Counted from the stretch's first letter, positions 36,431-46,711 are shown. The stretch is DNA of 64,000 nt from Chitinophagales bacterium (GCA_020636545.1 JACJXS010000009.1:62001-126000), one strand, 5' to 3'. Notes: generated by a model from the letters alone, not told the origin. Program-made: numbers and translations.

Positions 36431-37429
36431 ATGAGTAATAATTTATACGAAATCGCTAAACAAAAAATCCTCATCTTAGATGGTGCGATGGGAACAATGA
36501 TTCAGCGTTACAAATTGGAAGAAGCTGATTTTAGAGGCGATAGATTTAAAGAACATCAACATCCATTAAAAGGTAATAACGATTTACTTTCCATTACAAG
36601 ACCTGATATTATTAAAGAAATTCATCGCCAGTATTTTCAAGCAGGTGCTGATATTGTTGAAACCAATACTTTTTCTGGAACAACTATTGCACAAGCAGAC
36701 TATCATTTGGAAGATGCTGTTTATGATATCAATTTTCAATCTGCGAAATTAGCAAAAGAAGTTGCTAATGAGTTTACTGATTTTCCAAGATTTGTTGCTG
36801 GTGCAATGGGACCAACCAATAGAACTGCTTCACTTTCTCCAGATGTAAATAATCCAGGCTTTCGTGCAATTACTTTCGACCAGTTGGTTACTGCTTATCA
36901 TCAACAAGCAAAAGCATTGATTGATGGAGGTGTAGATATTTTATTGATAGAAACCATTTTTGATACTTTAAATGCAAAAGCTGCTTTATTTGCAGTACAA
37001 ACATTATTTGAAGAAATGGGTCGTGAGTTGCCTATTATGATATCGGGAACAATTACAGATGCAAGTGGCAGAACTTTAAGTGGACAAACAACAGAAGCTT
37101 TCTTAATTTCAATGTCGCATGTGAATTTATTTTCTATCGGATTAAATTGTGCTTTAGGCCCAAGAGAATTAAGACCCTATTTGCAAATTTTGGCAAAATC
37201 TGCACCTTTTATGGTAAGTGCTTATCCAAATGCAGGACTGCCTAATGCTTTTGGTGGTTATGATGAAACACCTGAACAAATGACCGATGCTGTGAAAGAA
37301 TATTTAGAAATGGGCTTAATTAATATTTTAGGTGGTTGCTGTGGAACAACACCACAACACATTAAAGCATTTGCAGAGGCTGCTAAAGCCTACAAGCCTA
37401 GACAAATTCTAACAGAAAGTGTATGTTAA
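36431..37429 (+). CDS. metH: methionine synthase, homocysteine-binding subunit
   Basis: A 332-residue protein equal to the N-terminal module of cobalamin-dependent methionine synthase. It begins 'ILILDGAMGTMIQ', with the zinc ligands in 'NCALG' and 'GGCCGTTPQHI' near residue 305, and binds homocysteine. The rest of MetH is encoded by the next gene after 46 bases. This two-gene split occurs in several Bacteroidota and is not a frameshift: the first gene ends at its own stop after the module, and the second begins with its own ATG. Confidence 0.93.
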   Translation: MSNNLYEIAKQKILILDGAMGTMIQRYKLEEADFRGDRFKEHQHPLKGNNDLLSITRPDIIKEIHRQYFQAGADIVETNTFSGTTIAQADYHLEDAVYDINFQSAKLAKEVANEFTDFPRFVAGAMGPTNRTASLSPDVNNPGFRAITFDQLVTAYHQQAKALIDGGVDILLIETIFDTLNAKAALFAVQTLFEEMGRELPIMISGTITDASGRTLSGQTTEAFLISMSHVNLFSIGLNCALGPRELRPYLQILAKSAPFMVSAYPNAGLPNAFGGYDETPEQMTDAVKEYLEMGLINILGGCCGTTPQHIKAFAEAAKAYKPRQILTESVC

Positions 37430-37475
37430 ATAAAAATAGGATAAGTATTATCCATCAAAATATAGTGTAACATAA

Positions 37476-40148
37476 ATGGAAACTGATTGTAATATCTTAA
37501 AATTAAGTGGCTTAGAACCACTAATCGTAACAAAGGAATCAAATTTTATCAATATTGGTGAGCGTACCAATGTTACAGGTTCAAAAGTTTTTTTGAGAAT
37601 GGTAAAAGAAGATCGCTATGAAGATGCTTTGGCAGTTGCTTTAGACCAAGTTCGTGGCGGTGCACAAGTATTAGATGTCAATATGGATGAAGGTATGATT
37701 GATGGTGTTAAAGCAATGACCACATTCTTGAATCTAATTGCATCTGAACCAGATATTGCTCGTATTCCAATTATGATAGACTCTTCAAAATGGGAAATTA
37801 TCGAAGCTGGTTTAAAATGTGTACAAGGCAAATCTATCGTAAATTCTATTTCTTTAAAATCTGGCGAAGCTGAGTTTATTCATCAAGCAAAATTGATAAA
37901 AAAATACGGAGCCGCAACTGTTGTAATGGCTTTTGATGAAGATGGACAAGCTGATAGTTATGATAGAAGAATTCAAATTTGCAAACGCAGTTATGATATT
38001 TTAGTTAATGAAGTTAATTTTAATCCGAATGATATTATTTTTGATCCAAATATTTTTCCAGTCGCAACTGGATTAGATGAACACAGAAATAATGCTTTAG
38101 ATTTCTTCAATGCTGCCAAATGGATACGTGAAAATTTAAAAGGGGCTCATGTTTCAGGTGGTGTTTCTAACGTTTCTTTTTCATTTAGAGGAAATAATGC
38201 CGTTCGTGAAGCAATGCACTCCGCATTTTTATATCATGGTATCCAAAATGGTATGAATATGGGCATTGTTAATCCTTCCATGCTAGAAGTTTACGATAGT
38301 ATTGACAAAACACTTTTAGAATATGTAGAAGATGTTTTATTAAACAGAAAAGATGATGCAACTGAAAGATTGTTAGAATACGCTGAAAAAGTAAAAGGTG
38401 GTGGCAAGAAAAAAGAGGAAGATTTAGAATGGCGTAACCAAGACGTTAAAGAGCGATTAAAATATGCATTAGTCAAAGGCTTGGTTGAATATATTGATGA
38501 AGATACCGAAGAATGTAGAAAGCTATTTGATAAACCATTAGAAGTAATTGAAGGTCCACTGATGGATGGTATGAATATCGTTGGAGATTTATTTGGAAGT
38601 GGCAAAATGTTCTTACCGCAAGTTGTAAAATCTGCGAGGGTAATGAAAAAATCGGTAGCTTATTTACAGCCTTTTATTATGGCATCACAAAGTGGAGAAA
38701 GTAAAAAATTAGGTAAGGTTTTGTTGGCAACGGTAAAAGGAGACGTACATGATATTGGTAAAAATATTGTGGGTGTTGTATTGGCTTGTAACAATTTTGA
38801 AGTAATAGATTTAGGCGTAATGGTGCCAACAGAAAAATTATTAGACGAAGCTATTAAACAAAATGTAGATATTGTTGGAGTGAGTGGATTGATTACACCA
38901 TCTTTAGATGAAATGGTCGATGTTGCTAAGGAAATGGAACGTAGAAATTTTAAATTGCCTTTGTTAATTGGTGGAGCTACAACTTCAAAACTACATACTG
39001 CTGTAAAAATTGAGCATCATTATTCTGGATTTACCATCCACGTTTTAGATGCCTCACGAAGTGTGCCTATTGCTACGCAAATTATGAATGAGCAAGACCG
39101 TGAAAAGTTACAGAAAGAAACTAGAGCGGAATATGTCGCTATGCGAGACAGACATAATAGCAAGAAGGAAACTAAGGAATATCTTACGATTGAAAACGCA
39201 AGAAAGAATAAAACTCAAATAGATTGGGCAAATTACACGCCACCAAAACCAACATTTATCGGTACAAGAACTTTTGTCGATTATGATTTAGCTGAATTGA
39301 GAAATTATATTGATTGGACGCCATTTTTTCAAGTGTGGGAGTTACACGGTAAATATCCTACAATACTAGAAGATAAAATTGTAGGAGATGAGGCCAAAAA
39401 ATTATTTGCAGATGCAAATGCCATGTTGGATAAAATCATTACAGAAAAATGGCTTACTGCAAAGGCTGTAATTGGATTTTTTAAAGCGAATTCTATCAAT
39501 GATGATGATATTGAAATTGTTGCTAACAATAAAATTAAAATCTTACATCATCTAAGACAACAAAATAAAAAAGCAGCTGGTTTGCCAAATTTCTGTTTGA
39601 CAGATTATATCGCTCCAATTGAATCTCAAAAAGAAGATTATATCGGTGGATTTGCAGTAACTGCTGGTATTGGAATTGAAAAGAAACTAGAAGAATTTCA
39701 AGCCAATAATGATGATTATGATGTCATTCTATTAAAAGGATTGGCAGATAGATTGGCAGAGGCATTTGCAGAAAGAATGCATGAAAGGGTTCGTAAAGAA
39801 TTTTGGGCTTATGATAAAACTGAAAATTTTTCAAATGAAGATTTAATCAAAGAAAAATATACTGGCATACGACCAGCACCTGGCTATCCTGCTTGTATTG
39901 ACCATACAGAAAAAAATACTTTGTTTGAAATTTTAGATGCCACCAAAGAGGCAGAAATTATTTTAACAGAAGGAATGGCGATGTACCCAACAGCAGCTGT
40001 TTCAGGTTGGTATTTCTCACATCCAGATAGTAAATATTTTGGAATAGGAAAAATTGCAAAAGACCAAGTTGTTGATTATGCTAAGCGAAAAGATATGCCA
40101 TTAGAAAAAATGGAACGTTGGCTCGGAAGTGCTTTAAATTATCAGTAA
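37476..40148 (+). CDS. metH: methionine synthase, pterin/cobalamin/activation subunit
   Basis: An 890-residue protein with the other three MetH modules. The methyltetrahydrofolate-binding domain (about 20-300) has 'INIGERTNVTGS' and 'MIDSSKW'. The cobalamin-binding region (about 330-560) has the base-off histidine motif 'DVHDIGKNIV' plus 'GGATTSKLHT'. The activation domain (about 590-890) has 'RPAPGYPAC' and 'AVSGWYFSHP'. Together with the preceding gene it transfers the methyl group to homocysteine. It is regulated by the SAM-I riboswitch upstream and followed by a terminator at 40157-40184. Confidence 0.95.
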   Translation: METDCNILKLSGLEPLIVTKESNFINIGERTNVTGSKVFLRMVKEDRYEDALAVALDQVRGGAQVLDVNMDEGMIDGVKAMTTFLNLIASEPDIARIPIMIDSSKWEIIEAGLKCVQGKSIVNSISLKSGEAEFIHQAKLIKKYGAATVVMAFDEDGQADSYDRRIQICKRSYDILVNEVNFNPNDIIFDPNIFPVATGLDEHRNNALDFFNAAKWIRENLKGAHVSGGVSNVSFSFRGNNAVREAMHSAFLYHGIQNGMNMGIVNPSMLEVYDSIDKTLLEYVEDVLLNRKDDATERLLEYAEKVKGGGKKKEEDLEWRNQDVKERLKYALVKGLVEYIDEDTEECRKLFDKPLEVIEGPLMDGMNIVGDLFGSGKMFLPQVVKSARVMKKSVAYLQPFIMASQSGESKKLGKVLLATVKGDVHDIGKNIVGVVLACNNFEVIDLGVMVPTEKLLDEAIKQNVDIVGVSGLITPSLDEMVDVAKEMERRNFKLPLLIGGATTSKLHTAVKIEHHYSGFTIHVLDASRSVPIATQIMNEQDREKLQKETRAEYVAMRDRHNSKKETKEYLTIENARKNKTQIDWANYTPPKPTFIGTRTFVDYDLAELRNYIDWTPFFQVWELHGKYPTILEDKIVGDEAKKLFADANAMLDKIITEKWLTAKAVIGFFKANSINDDDIEIVANNKIKILHHLRQQNKKAAGLPNFCLTDYIAPIESQKEDYIGGFAVTAGIGIEKKLEEFQANNDDYDVILLKGLADRLAEAFAERMHERVRKEFWAYDKTENFSNEDLIKEKYTGIRPAPGYPACIDHTEKNTLFEILDATKEAEIILTEGMAMYPTAAVSGWYFSHPDSKYFGIGKIAKDQVVDYAKRKDMPLEKMERWLGSALNYQ

Positions 40149-40150
40149 AT

Positions 40151-40184
40151 AAAAAAGAGGTTGAAAATTCAACCTCTTTTTTTT
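40151..40184. terminator. bidirectional terminator between metH and tRNA-Asn
   Basis: A 9-bp perfect stem (GAGGTTGAA / TTCAACCTC) with an A-run on the left and an 8-T run on the right works in both directions: for metH rightward and for the tRNA leftward. Confidence 0.85.
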
Positions 40185-40189
40185 GGAGC

Positions 40190-40262
40190 GCTCCCTCTTG
40201 GACTCGAACCAAGGACCTACTGGTTAACAGCCAGTTGCTCTAACCGACTGAGCTAAGGAAGC
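40190..40262 (-). tRNA. tRNA-Asn (GTT)
   Basis: A 73-base tRNA read on the minus strand. The acceptor stem (GCTTCCT with AGGGAGC, one G-T pair), D arm (TAGCTCAGTCGGTTAGAGC), anticodon stem-loop with loop CTGTTAA and anticodon GTT at 40226-40228, and T arm (GGTTCGAGTCC) are all recognisable. There is no encoded CCA. Confidence 0.95.
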
Positions 40263-40286
40263 GTGTCATTTAATTAATAACGACCG

Positions 40287-40317
40287 CAAAGATATAAAAA
40301 TTAAAATAATTATGCAA
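40287..40317 (-). promoter_or_regulatory. promoter of tRNA-Asn
   Basis: On the minus strand TTG (40315-40317), 20 bases, then TATCTTTG (40287-40294): a full Bacteroidota -33/-7 promoter, 24 bases before the tRNA. Confidence 0.7.
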
Positions 40318-40339
40318 TCTTTGTGAAAAATATTTTTTT

Positions 40340-41263
40340 ATGAGTTTGTTAATTGTAGGAACAGTAGCTTTTGATGCGATAGAGACACCTTTCGGAAAAA
40401 CAGATAGAATTACAGGAGGATCAGGCAATTATATTGCCCATTCAGCTGGACACTTTACACATGATATGGGTTTAGTAAGTGTAATTGGAGATGATTTTGA
40501 CCAAGATGAATTAGCCTATTTAAAGAAAATTGGTACTGATATCTCGGGAATTGAGGTAATAAAAGGAGAAAAATCATTTTTTTGGAGTGGAAAATATCAT
40601 TTAGATTTGAATCGTAGAGATACATTAGCAACAGATTTGAATGTTTTAGCTAATTTTAATCCAGTACTTCCTGAACATTTAAGAAAACCAGACTTTTTAA
40701 TTCTCGGAAATATTGATCCTGCTTTACAAATTAAAGTAATAGAGCAATTAGAAGCAAGACCAAAATTAATCGCAATGGACACCATGAATTTTTGGATGGA
40801 TATTGCATTAGAAAATTTATTGAGCGTTTTAACAAAAGTAGATTTATTGACGATTAATGAAGAAGAGGCGAGACAATTAACAGGCGAATATTCGTTAGTA
40901 AAAGCGGCTCAAAAGATTTTAACAATGGGCCCAAAATTCTTGATTATTAAAAAAGGAGAGCATGGTGCTTTATTGTTCCATGGAAATAGAGTTTTCTTTG
41001 CACCAGCTTTGCCATTAGAAGATGTTTTTGATCCAACTGGAGCTGGAGATACTTTTGCTGGTGGATTTATGGGCTATTTAGCTAAAACAAAAGACATTTC
41101 CTTCGACAATATGAAACGTGCCGTAATTTATGGTTCAGCATTAGCGTCATTCTGCGTTGAAAAATTTGGCCCTCAGCGATTAAAAGAAGTTACTCAAGAA
41201 GAAATTGAAGACAGAGTACAAGTCTTTATTGAAATCGTAGATTTTGATATTATATTAGAATAA
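40340..41263 (+). CDS. PfkB-family carbohydrate/nucleoside kinase
   Basis: A 307-residue ribokinase-fold kinase. The first PfkB signature is 'TGGSGNYIAHSA' near residue 27, and the second, catalytic, is 'FDPTGAGDTFAGGFMGY' near 232 with the catalytic Asp in GAGD. The N-terminal 'LIVGTVAFDAIETPFG' is typical of the adenosine-kinase-like branch found in Bacteroidota. The substrate cannot be fixed from sequence. It diverges from tRNA-Asn. Confidence 0.88.
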   Translation: MSLLIVGTVAFDAIETPFGKTDRITGGSGNYIAHSAGHFTHDMGLVSVIGDDFDQDELAYLKKIGTDISGIEVIKGEKSFFWSGKYHLDLNRRDTLATDLNVLANFNPVLPEHLRKPDFLILGNIDPALQIKVIEQLEARPKLIAMDTMNFWMDIALENLLSVLTKVDLLTINEEEARQLTGEYSLVKAAQKILTMGPKFLIIKKGEHGALLFHGNRVFFAPALPLEDVFDPTGAGDTFAGGFMGYLAKTKDISFDNMKRAVIYGSALASFCVEKFGPQRLKEVTQEEIEDRVQVFIEIVDFDIILE

Positions 41264-41387
41264 TAAACAATTTCTACTTTTAATTAAGTACTTATATGTG
41301 GACACTTTCACGATATATGGATTTGTCTATAAATTTCTTTATTTTAATTAAAGTTTTAAATTTGAATACCATCAAACATAAAGCTAT

Positions 41388-42821
41388 ATGATTAATGAAG
41401 AATATTTAGAAAATTCTGAATATATCTCGTACGGAGATTTTACGGAGGAGCAGTTTTATACTTTAGCCGTAGAAACGATTAAAAAACTTAATTGGGAAAT
41501 TTCTATCATTGATGAAGATGGCTTAACAACAACTTCTATTAATTCAAAAAGTGATGAATCTGAATTTTGTATTGTATTAGGCGATGAAAATGTGGAGTTA
41601 AATAGCATTGCTAATAAATCAGAACAAACAAACTTTGATAATATTGAACAATTCAAAACTGTTTTTTACCAATTGAAAGCGACTTTTTCTAAAGAAGAAA
41701 TAGAAGAAAAACAACAACAATTATATGAACAAATTGGAGAAAAAGATACTGATGCAAACTCTCCAATAGAAGATGAAAACAATGGTCATTGGTGGGACTT
41801 TTTTATACCTGTTAAAGACTATTTCTTTACGCCAATTATAATAAACATCAATATTTGTTTATTTATTCTAATGCTTCTATTTGGCGTTAAACTTCTCAAT
41901 CCTTACAACGAAGATTTGATTAAGTGGGGAGCTAATTACGCACCTTATACTATAAATGGTCAGTGGTGGAGAATTGTAACCAGTAATTATATACATATTG
42001 GAATTTGGCATTTATTGGTCAATATGTATGTACTCTTAATTTTCGGGAGTATTTTAGAAGCCATCTTAGGAAGTAAAAAACTCATCATTGTTTATCTAAT
42101 TAGTGGTTTTTTTGGGAGCTTGGGAACGCTTTACTTTCTTCCTTGGACAGTTTCAGCTGGTGCATCTGGAGCAATCTTCGGTACTATTGGTGCTTATATC
42201 GCACTTGCTACTACAAAACTATTCGATAAAAAAGCAAAAAAAGAAGTCTTACCAACTTTAATCCTCTATGTAATTATAAGTATTATTCCTGATTCAGAAA
42301 CTAACATCTATGCACACGCTGGAGGCTTATTTACAGGATTAATTATTGGTTATTTTTACGCATATATTCTTTTACATATTGAATCCGAAAAAAAAGAGAA
42401 CTTAATTCTAATTGGATTGGTTAGTACTTTTATTTCTCTTGGAATACTTCTATTTCAAAATGCTCCAAATCCTAGTAAATATTACGACGAACAAATCAAA
42501 ATATTTAGAGAACAAGAAGAAAAGGCACTCAATGTCCCTGATTTAGAAACTGCAAAATCGCAATTATATATAAATTATCTTCAAGATACTAGCATTTATT
42601 ATTGGAATAAAAACATCCAACTTTTAAATCAATTGGATACAAACAAATTACCAAAATGGATTATTGGTGACAATAATTTATTGAAGGAATACTGCAATTA
42701 TAGAATCACAGAATTTCAATTCATTATTTTAAATACAAAAGAAGAAACTAGCATTTATAATGATAGCATTAATTGGTATGGTAAAAAAATAGACTCCATA
42801 CTAAATTTGTATAATAACTAA
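41388..42821 (+). CDS. rhomboid-family intramembrane serine protease
   Basis: A 477-residue rhomboid. An N-terminal soluble domain (about 1-140, acidic) precedes the membrane core with six or so helices (about 155-345). The catalytic serine is in 'GASGAIFG' (near residue 261) and the catalytic histidine in 'YAHAGGLFTG' (near 310). A 'WHLLVNMYVL' segment (rhomboid helix 2) supplies the oxyanion-region histidine and Asn. A C-terminal soluble tail of ~130 residues follows. It cleaves single-pass membrane proteins, with unknown targets. A TAAATTTG -7 box at 41357-41364 lies upstream. Confidence 0.9.
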   Translation: MINEEYLENSEYISYGDFTEEQFYTLAVETIKKLNWEISIIDEDGLTTTSINSKSDESEFCIVLGDENVELNSIANKSEQTNFDNIEQFKTVFYQLKATFSKEEIEEKQQQLYEQIGEKDTDANSPIEDENNGHWWDFFIPVKDYFFTPIIININICLFILMLLFGVKLLNPYNEDLIKWGANYAPYTINGQWWRIVTSNYIHIGIWHLLVNMYVLLIFGSILEAILGSKKLIIVYLISGFFGSLGTLYFLPWTVSAGASGAIFGTIGAYIALATTKLFDKKAKKEVLPTLILYVIISIIPDSETNIYAHAGGLFTGLIIGYFYAYILLHIESEKKENLILIGLVSTFISLGILLFQNAPNPSKYYDEQIKIFREQEEKALNVPDLETAKSQLYINYLQDTSIYYWNKNIQLLNQLDTNKLPKWIIGDNNLLKEYCNYRITEFQFIILNTKEETSIYNDSINWYGKKIDSILNLYNN

Positions 42822-42915
42822 TTTCCAATAGAATTTTGGAAGTTTTATAGAACTATAATAATAATGAGCATATTTTTATAATTTGACTTTTGAAATGGTA
42901 TTTGTTTTTTATCGG

Positions 42916-42946
42916 TTGATATTTGAAAAACAAATTATTACATTTG
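42916..42946 (+). promoter_or_regulatory. candidate mcrBC promoter
   Basis: TTG (42916-42918), 20 bases, then TACATTTG (42939-42946), matching the Bacteroidota -33/-7 pattern, 41 bases before the mcrB ATG. Confidence 0.45.
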
Positions 42947-42986
42947 ATAGAAATAATTATTTCAAAAAATTATACTTCCCCCATAC

Positions 42987-45455
42987 ATGAATGATGAGAT
43001 ACAAAATAATTTAAATACTTTAGAAAACAAGAAACTTCAGCTTCTTAATCAATATATTGAGACTTTAGAAGAAAATGGAGAGCCCAACGAAATTTATAAA
43101 TATGTAGCCATAAATACATTTCAGCAGAATTGGGATTTAGATGCTTCGGATTTTTATCAAATGCTGAAAAAGTCATTAAGTAAAGTTTCAAACTTGCTTT
43201 ATCAAAATTCAAGAGGTTTTATTGAAAAATCTGCTCAATTGTTTCCTGAAGATACAAGAGCAATGTTTAAAAAGCTATATGATGAATCTATTCCGATTGC
43301 TCAAAGGATAAATGCTTTTCAAAATGATGCAGAAGCTATTCTTCCAAAAATGAAAAACGCTTTATCTCGAACAAATATCAAAACCCAACAAGATGAACGT
43401 ACAATTTCTGTTTATTTAGCCTTTCGTTATCCAGAAAAATATATTTTGTACAAATCAGATTATTATCAAAATTTCTGTGAGCAATTAAATGTCCAGCCTG
43501 AAAAAACTGGCAAACGTTTTTTACATCTACAAACATTAGCTGATACTATAATTGAACAAGGATTTTTAAACAATGAAAATTTTAGAAACACCTATCGAAA
43601 ATACTATCAAAAACCTAACTGGGATGATAAGTATTTGATGATTCAGAATGTGCTGTACGAAATAAACAGAGAAGAAACAAATGAAATAAATTTAATAAGC
43701 CTTTTAAATAAGTTTGACAAAAAGCAAATTGAAGAATATTACGAGTTCTTAGATTTAATTATTGAAAATTTTGGATTTCAAGAAGACGACAAAAGATTGG
43801 TTTTTAATGCTGATACAAATAAAATTGTTTTTACAATCGGTCAAAGATATATTTGGAATACTGCAACCATTGGCAAAGACGATTATAAATTTCGAACGAT
43901 TTCCGAGCAGCAGATAAGCAATAGTTTTGTAAATTTTGACGGTAGCCCAACTGCTTATTTCTGTAAACTAAATGATATTTCAGAAGCTTATAATAATAAA
44001 CCGTCCATATTTAACGCAATAGAAAATGAATATCAAAGAACTAACGTTTCAAGTTACTATAAATACAACAAAAAAGCGTTAGAAAGAATGGCTTTTGATA
44101 TTGATTTCAGAAATGAGATTTTGAACCAATTAGAATATCACACAACAACTGAAAAACCAATGAAAAATATAAACTCAGATAATAAGTTTCCGCTAAATCA
44201 AATTTTGTTTGGTGCTCCAGGTACAGGGAAAACATATACATTGAGAAATGAATATTTTCCTAAATACACAATTTCTGAAAAAAGTATAAGTCCAGAATCC
44301 TATTTTGAGGAAATTGTAAGTGGATTGACTTGGTGGCAAGCCATTGCTTTGGCTCTTTTAGAAATGGGAACAAGCAAAGTAAATGATATTTTAGAAAATA
44401 GATGGGTTTCAAAAAAAGCAATTTTGTCTGAATCAAAAAATGTTCGAGCAACGATTTGGGGAACCTTGCAATTTCATACTATAATTGAATCAAAAACAGT
44501 CAATTATACGCAAAGACAAACTCCGTACATTTTTGACAAAACAAAAGATAAAAAATGGGAATTGTTTGAAACAGATTTAAAAGAACAAGCTCCTGAAATT
44601 TATGATATTCTTGATTCTATTAATAACTTCAAACCGAATCCTAATAAAGAAATCAAACATTATGTATTTACAACTTTTCATCTGTCTTTTTCTTACGAAG
44701 ATTTTATCGAAGGAATAAAGCCTGTTATGGAAGAAGGTAATGAAACTATTTCTTACCAAATTGAAAACGGAATATTTAAAGATTTATGCCTGAAAGCTCA
44801 AAATGACCCAAAAAATCGCTATGCTATTTTTATTGATGAAATCAATCGAGGAAATGTTTCTGCTATTTTCGGAGAATTAATTACATTGATTGAACCTGAT
44901 AAGAGAATTGGAGCAGCCAACGAGCTTAAAGTAAAGCTTCCTTATTCAAAGAGAGAATTTGGTGTTCCAAAAAATGTTGATATTTTCGGAACAATGAACA
45001 CTGCCGACCGAAGTGTAGAAGCACTCGACACTGCTTTAAGAAGACGTTTTTCATTCGTTGAAATGCAACCTAATCCAAATATTTTGCTCAATTCAGAATA
45101 TCAAGATGTTGATTTGAAACGATTGTTGGAAACCATCAATCAACGGATTGAAGTGTTGATAGATAAAGACCACCAAATTGGCCATTCTTACTTTATCCAT
45201 ATTGAAAGTTTAGATGATTTAAAACGCACTTTCAAAGACAAAATTATTCCGCTTTTGGAAGAATATTTTTTCGGAGATTTTGGAAAAATTGGGTTGGTTT
45301 TAGGTGGAAGTTTTATTCATCAAGAAGAAAATAAAGCAAAATTCCCAAAAAATTTCAGCTATGAAAATGAATTTTTAGAAGATAAAAAAGTATATCGTTT
45401 TACGCCTTTTGAAAATTGGGACGAACAAACTTTTATTGCTGTTTACGAAGATTAA
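42987..45455 (+). CDS. mcrB: McrB-like GTPase subunit of a modification-dependent restriction system
   Basis: An 822-residue McrB homologue. The motor domain is clear: Walker A 'GAPGTGKTYT' (about 410-418), a ~150-residue insertion, the McrB motif 'FHLSFSYEDFIEGIKP', Walker B/signature 'FIDEINRGN' near 614, 'GTMNTADRS' and arginine finger 'ALRRRFSF'. The N-terminal ~400 residues are much longer than the ~160-residue DNA-recognition domain of E. coli McrB and show no domain I know. This region should set which modified DNA is recognised. The gene is followed 3 bases later by mcrC. Together they cut modified DNA, mainly phage DNA. Confidence 0.92.
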   Translation: MNDEIQNNLNTLENKKLQLLNQYIETLEENGEPNEIYKYVAINTFQQNWDLDASDFYQMLKKSLSKVSNLLYQNSRGFIEKSAQLFPEDTRAMFKKLYDESIPIAQRINAFQNDAEAILPKMKNALSRTNIKTQQDERTISVYLAFRYPEKYILYKSDYYQNFCEQLNVQPEKTGKRFLHLQTLADTIIEQGFLNNENFRNTYRKYYQKPNWDDKYLMIQNVLYEINREETNEINLISLLNKFDKKQIEEYYEFLDLIIENFGFQEDDKRLVFNADTNKIVFTIGQRYIWNTATIGKDDYKFRTISEQQISNSFVNFDGSPTAYFCKLNDISEAYNNKPSIFNAIENEYQRTNVSSYYKYNKKALERMAFDIDFRNEILNQLEYHTTTEKPMKNINSDNKFPLNQILFGAPGTGKTYTLRNEYFPKYTISEKSISPESYFEEIVSGLTWWQAIALALLEMGTSKVNDILENRWVSKKAILSESKNVRATIWGTLQFHTIIESKTVNYTQRQTPYIFDKTKDKKWELFETDLKEQAPEIYDILDSINNFKPNPNKEIKHYVFTTFHLSFSYEDFIEGIKPVMEEGNETISYQIENGIFKDLCLKAQNDPKNRYAIFIDEINRGNVSAIFGELITLIEPDKRIGAANELKVKLPYSKREFGVPKNVDIFGTMNTADRSVEALDTALRRRFSFVEMQPNPNILLNSEYQDVDLKRLLETINQRIEVLIDKDHQIGHSYFIHIESLDDLKRTFKDKIIPLLEEYFFGDFGKIGLVLGGSFIHQEENKAKFPKNFSYENEFLEDKKVYRFTPFENWDEQTFIAVYED

Positions 45456-45458
45456 TTG

Positions 45459-46673
45459 ATGCAAAACAAAAATTTTATACAAGTTTTTGAATATCAAAAA
45501 TTACGATACGATGATTCGGGTGTATTCCGAAAACATCATTTTGATGCTATGGTAAAATTCAACGAACTACATCAAAATAAATATTTTACAATTATTCATC
45601 AGGGAATCCGATTTGGAAGTTATGTCGGTGTTATTCAAATTGGCGGATTAACTATCGAGATTCTTCCGAAAGCCGATAACAATGCAAATAAAAATCTATG
45701 GCAAAATGTATTGCTCTATATGCTGAAAGTTTGTAAGAAAATTCAGATTGAATCTATTTCTGAAACACAACTCAAAAAACGTTATCATTCGATTTTAGAT
45801 GTTTATTTCGAGTTGTATTTAAACGAAGTCAAACGATTGATAAAAAAGGGATTGATAAAGAAATATAGAAAAAACCAATCCAACCAAAATGCACTAAAAG
45901 GTAAATTACTTTTTGCTCAAAACATTCAACAAAATATAGTACATAAAGAGCATTTTTATTGTGAACTTCAGGTTTATGACAAAAACCATTTGTTGCATCA
46001 AATCCTTTTAAAAGGATTATTGGTTTTAAAAACTTTTGTCAATGATACTCTGAAAGATAAATTAAACCGATTGCTGTTTGAATTTCAAGATATTGAAAAT
46101 ATAAACATTCAAAAAAAGCATTTTGATAAAATCATCATTGACCGAAAAAACTACGATTATCAAAAAGCAATCGAAATTGCAAAAATTATCATTCTGAATT
46201 ATTCGCCTAGTTTGAACTACGGAAACGAGCATTTACTCACACTATTATTTGATATGAATGCTTTATGGGAAGAATATATTTTTCGTATTCTTCAAAAACA
46301 CAAAACAGACGATATGGAAGTGTCCTTTCAAAATTCAGATAAATTTTGGGAAAATAAACGCATTCGTCCAGACATTGTTATAAAAACCAAAGAAGAAACA
46401 TATATCATTGATACAAAATGGAAAATCATTGAAGCAAATAATCCATCAGACGATGATTTAAAGCAAATGTTTGTTTATAATCTGCATTGGAAAGCGGAAA
46501 AATCACTACTTCTTTATCCTAAAACTAATCAAATGGACAGCAAATTTGGAACATTTTATTATGACAATTTAGGTAAGCAATGCAAATTAGGCTTTGTTGA
46601 TATTACTAACGAGCAGTCAATAAAAAATAGTCAGATTATTGCGTATGAAATTTTTGATAAGTTAAGGTTTTAA
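45459..46673 (+). CDS. mcrC: McrC nuclease subunit
   Basis: A 404-residue McrC. The N-terminal domain has 'GVIQIGGLTIEILPKAD', typical of the McrBC-system subunit. The PD-(D/E)xK nuclease core near residue 300 has 'IRPDIVIKT' and 'YIIDTKWKI' (Asp ... Asp-x-Lys), so the catalytic residues are present. The start was taken as ATG 45459; the TTG at 45456 just before it is equally spaced from the mcrB stop. It stimulates McrB GTP hydrolysis and supplies cleavage. Confidence 0.92.
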   Translation: MQNKNFIQVFEYQKLRYDDSGVFRKHHFDAMVKFNELHQNKYFTIIHQGIRFGSYVGVIQIGGLTIEILPKADNNANKNLWQNVLLYMLKVCKKIQIESISETQLKKRYHSILDVYFELYLNEVKRLIKKGLIKKYRKNQSNQNALKGKLLFAQNIQQNIVHKEHFYCELQVYDKNHLLHQILLKGLLVLKTFVNDTLKDKLNRLLFEFQDIENINIQKKHFDKIIIDRKNYDYQKAIEIAKIIILNYSPSLNYGNEHLLTLLFDMNALWEEYIFRILQKHKTDDMEVSFQNSDKFWENKRIRPDIVIKTKEETYIIDTKWKIIEANNPSDDDLKQMFVYNLHWKAEKSLLLYPKTNQMDSKFGTFYYDNLGKQCKLGFVDITNEQSIKNSQIIAYEIFDKLRF

Positions 46674-46711
46674 ACCATACATAATCTAATTTTTATTATT
46701 TTTGATACAAA

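Noticed and set aside
36431..40148. metH split as a frameshift
   Set aside because: The break falls at a module boundary, with a separate stop, a 46-base gap and a new ATG; split metH is known in this phylum.
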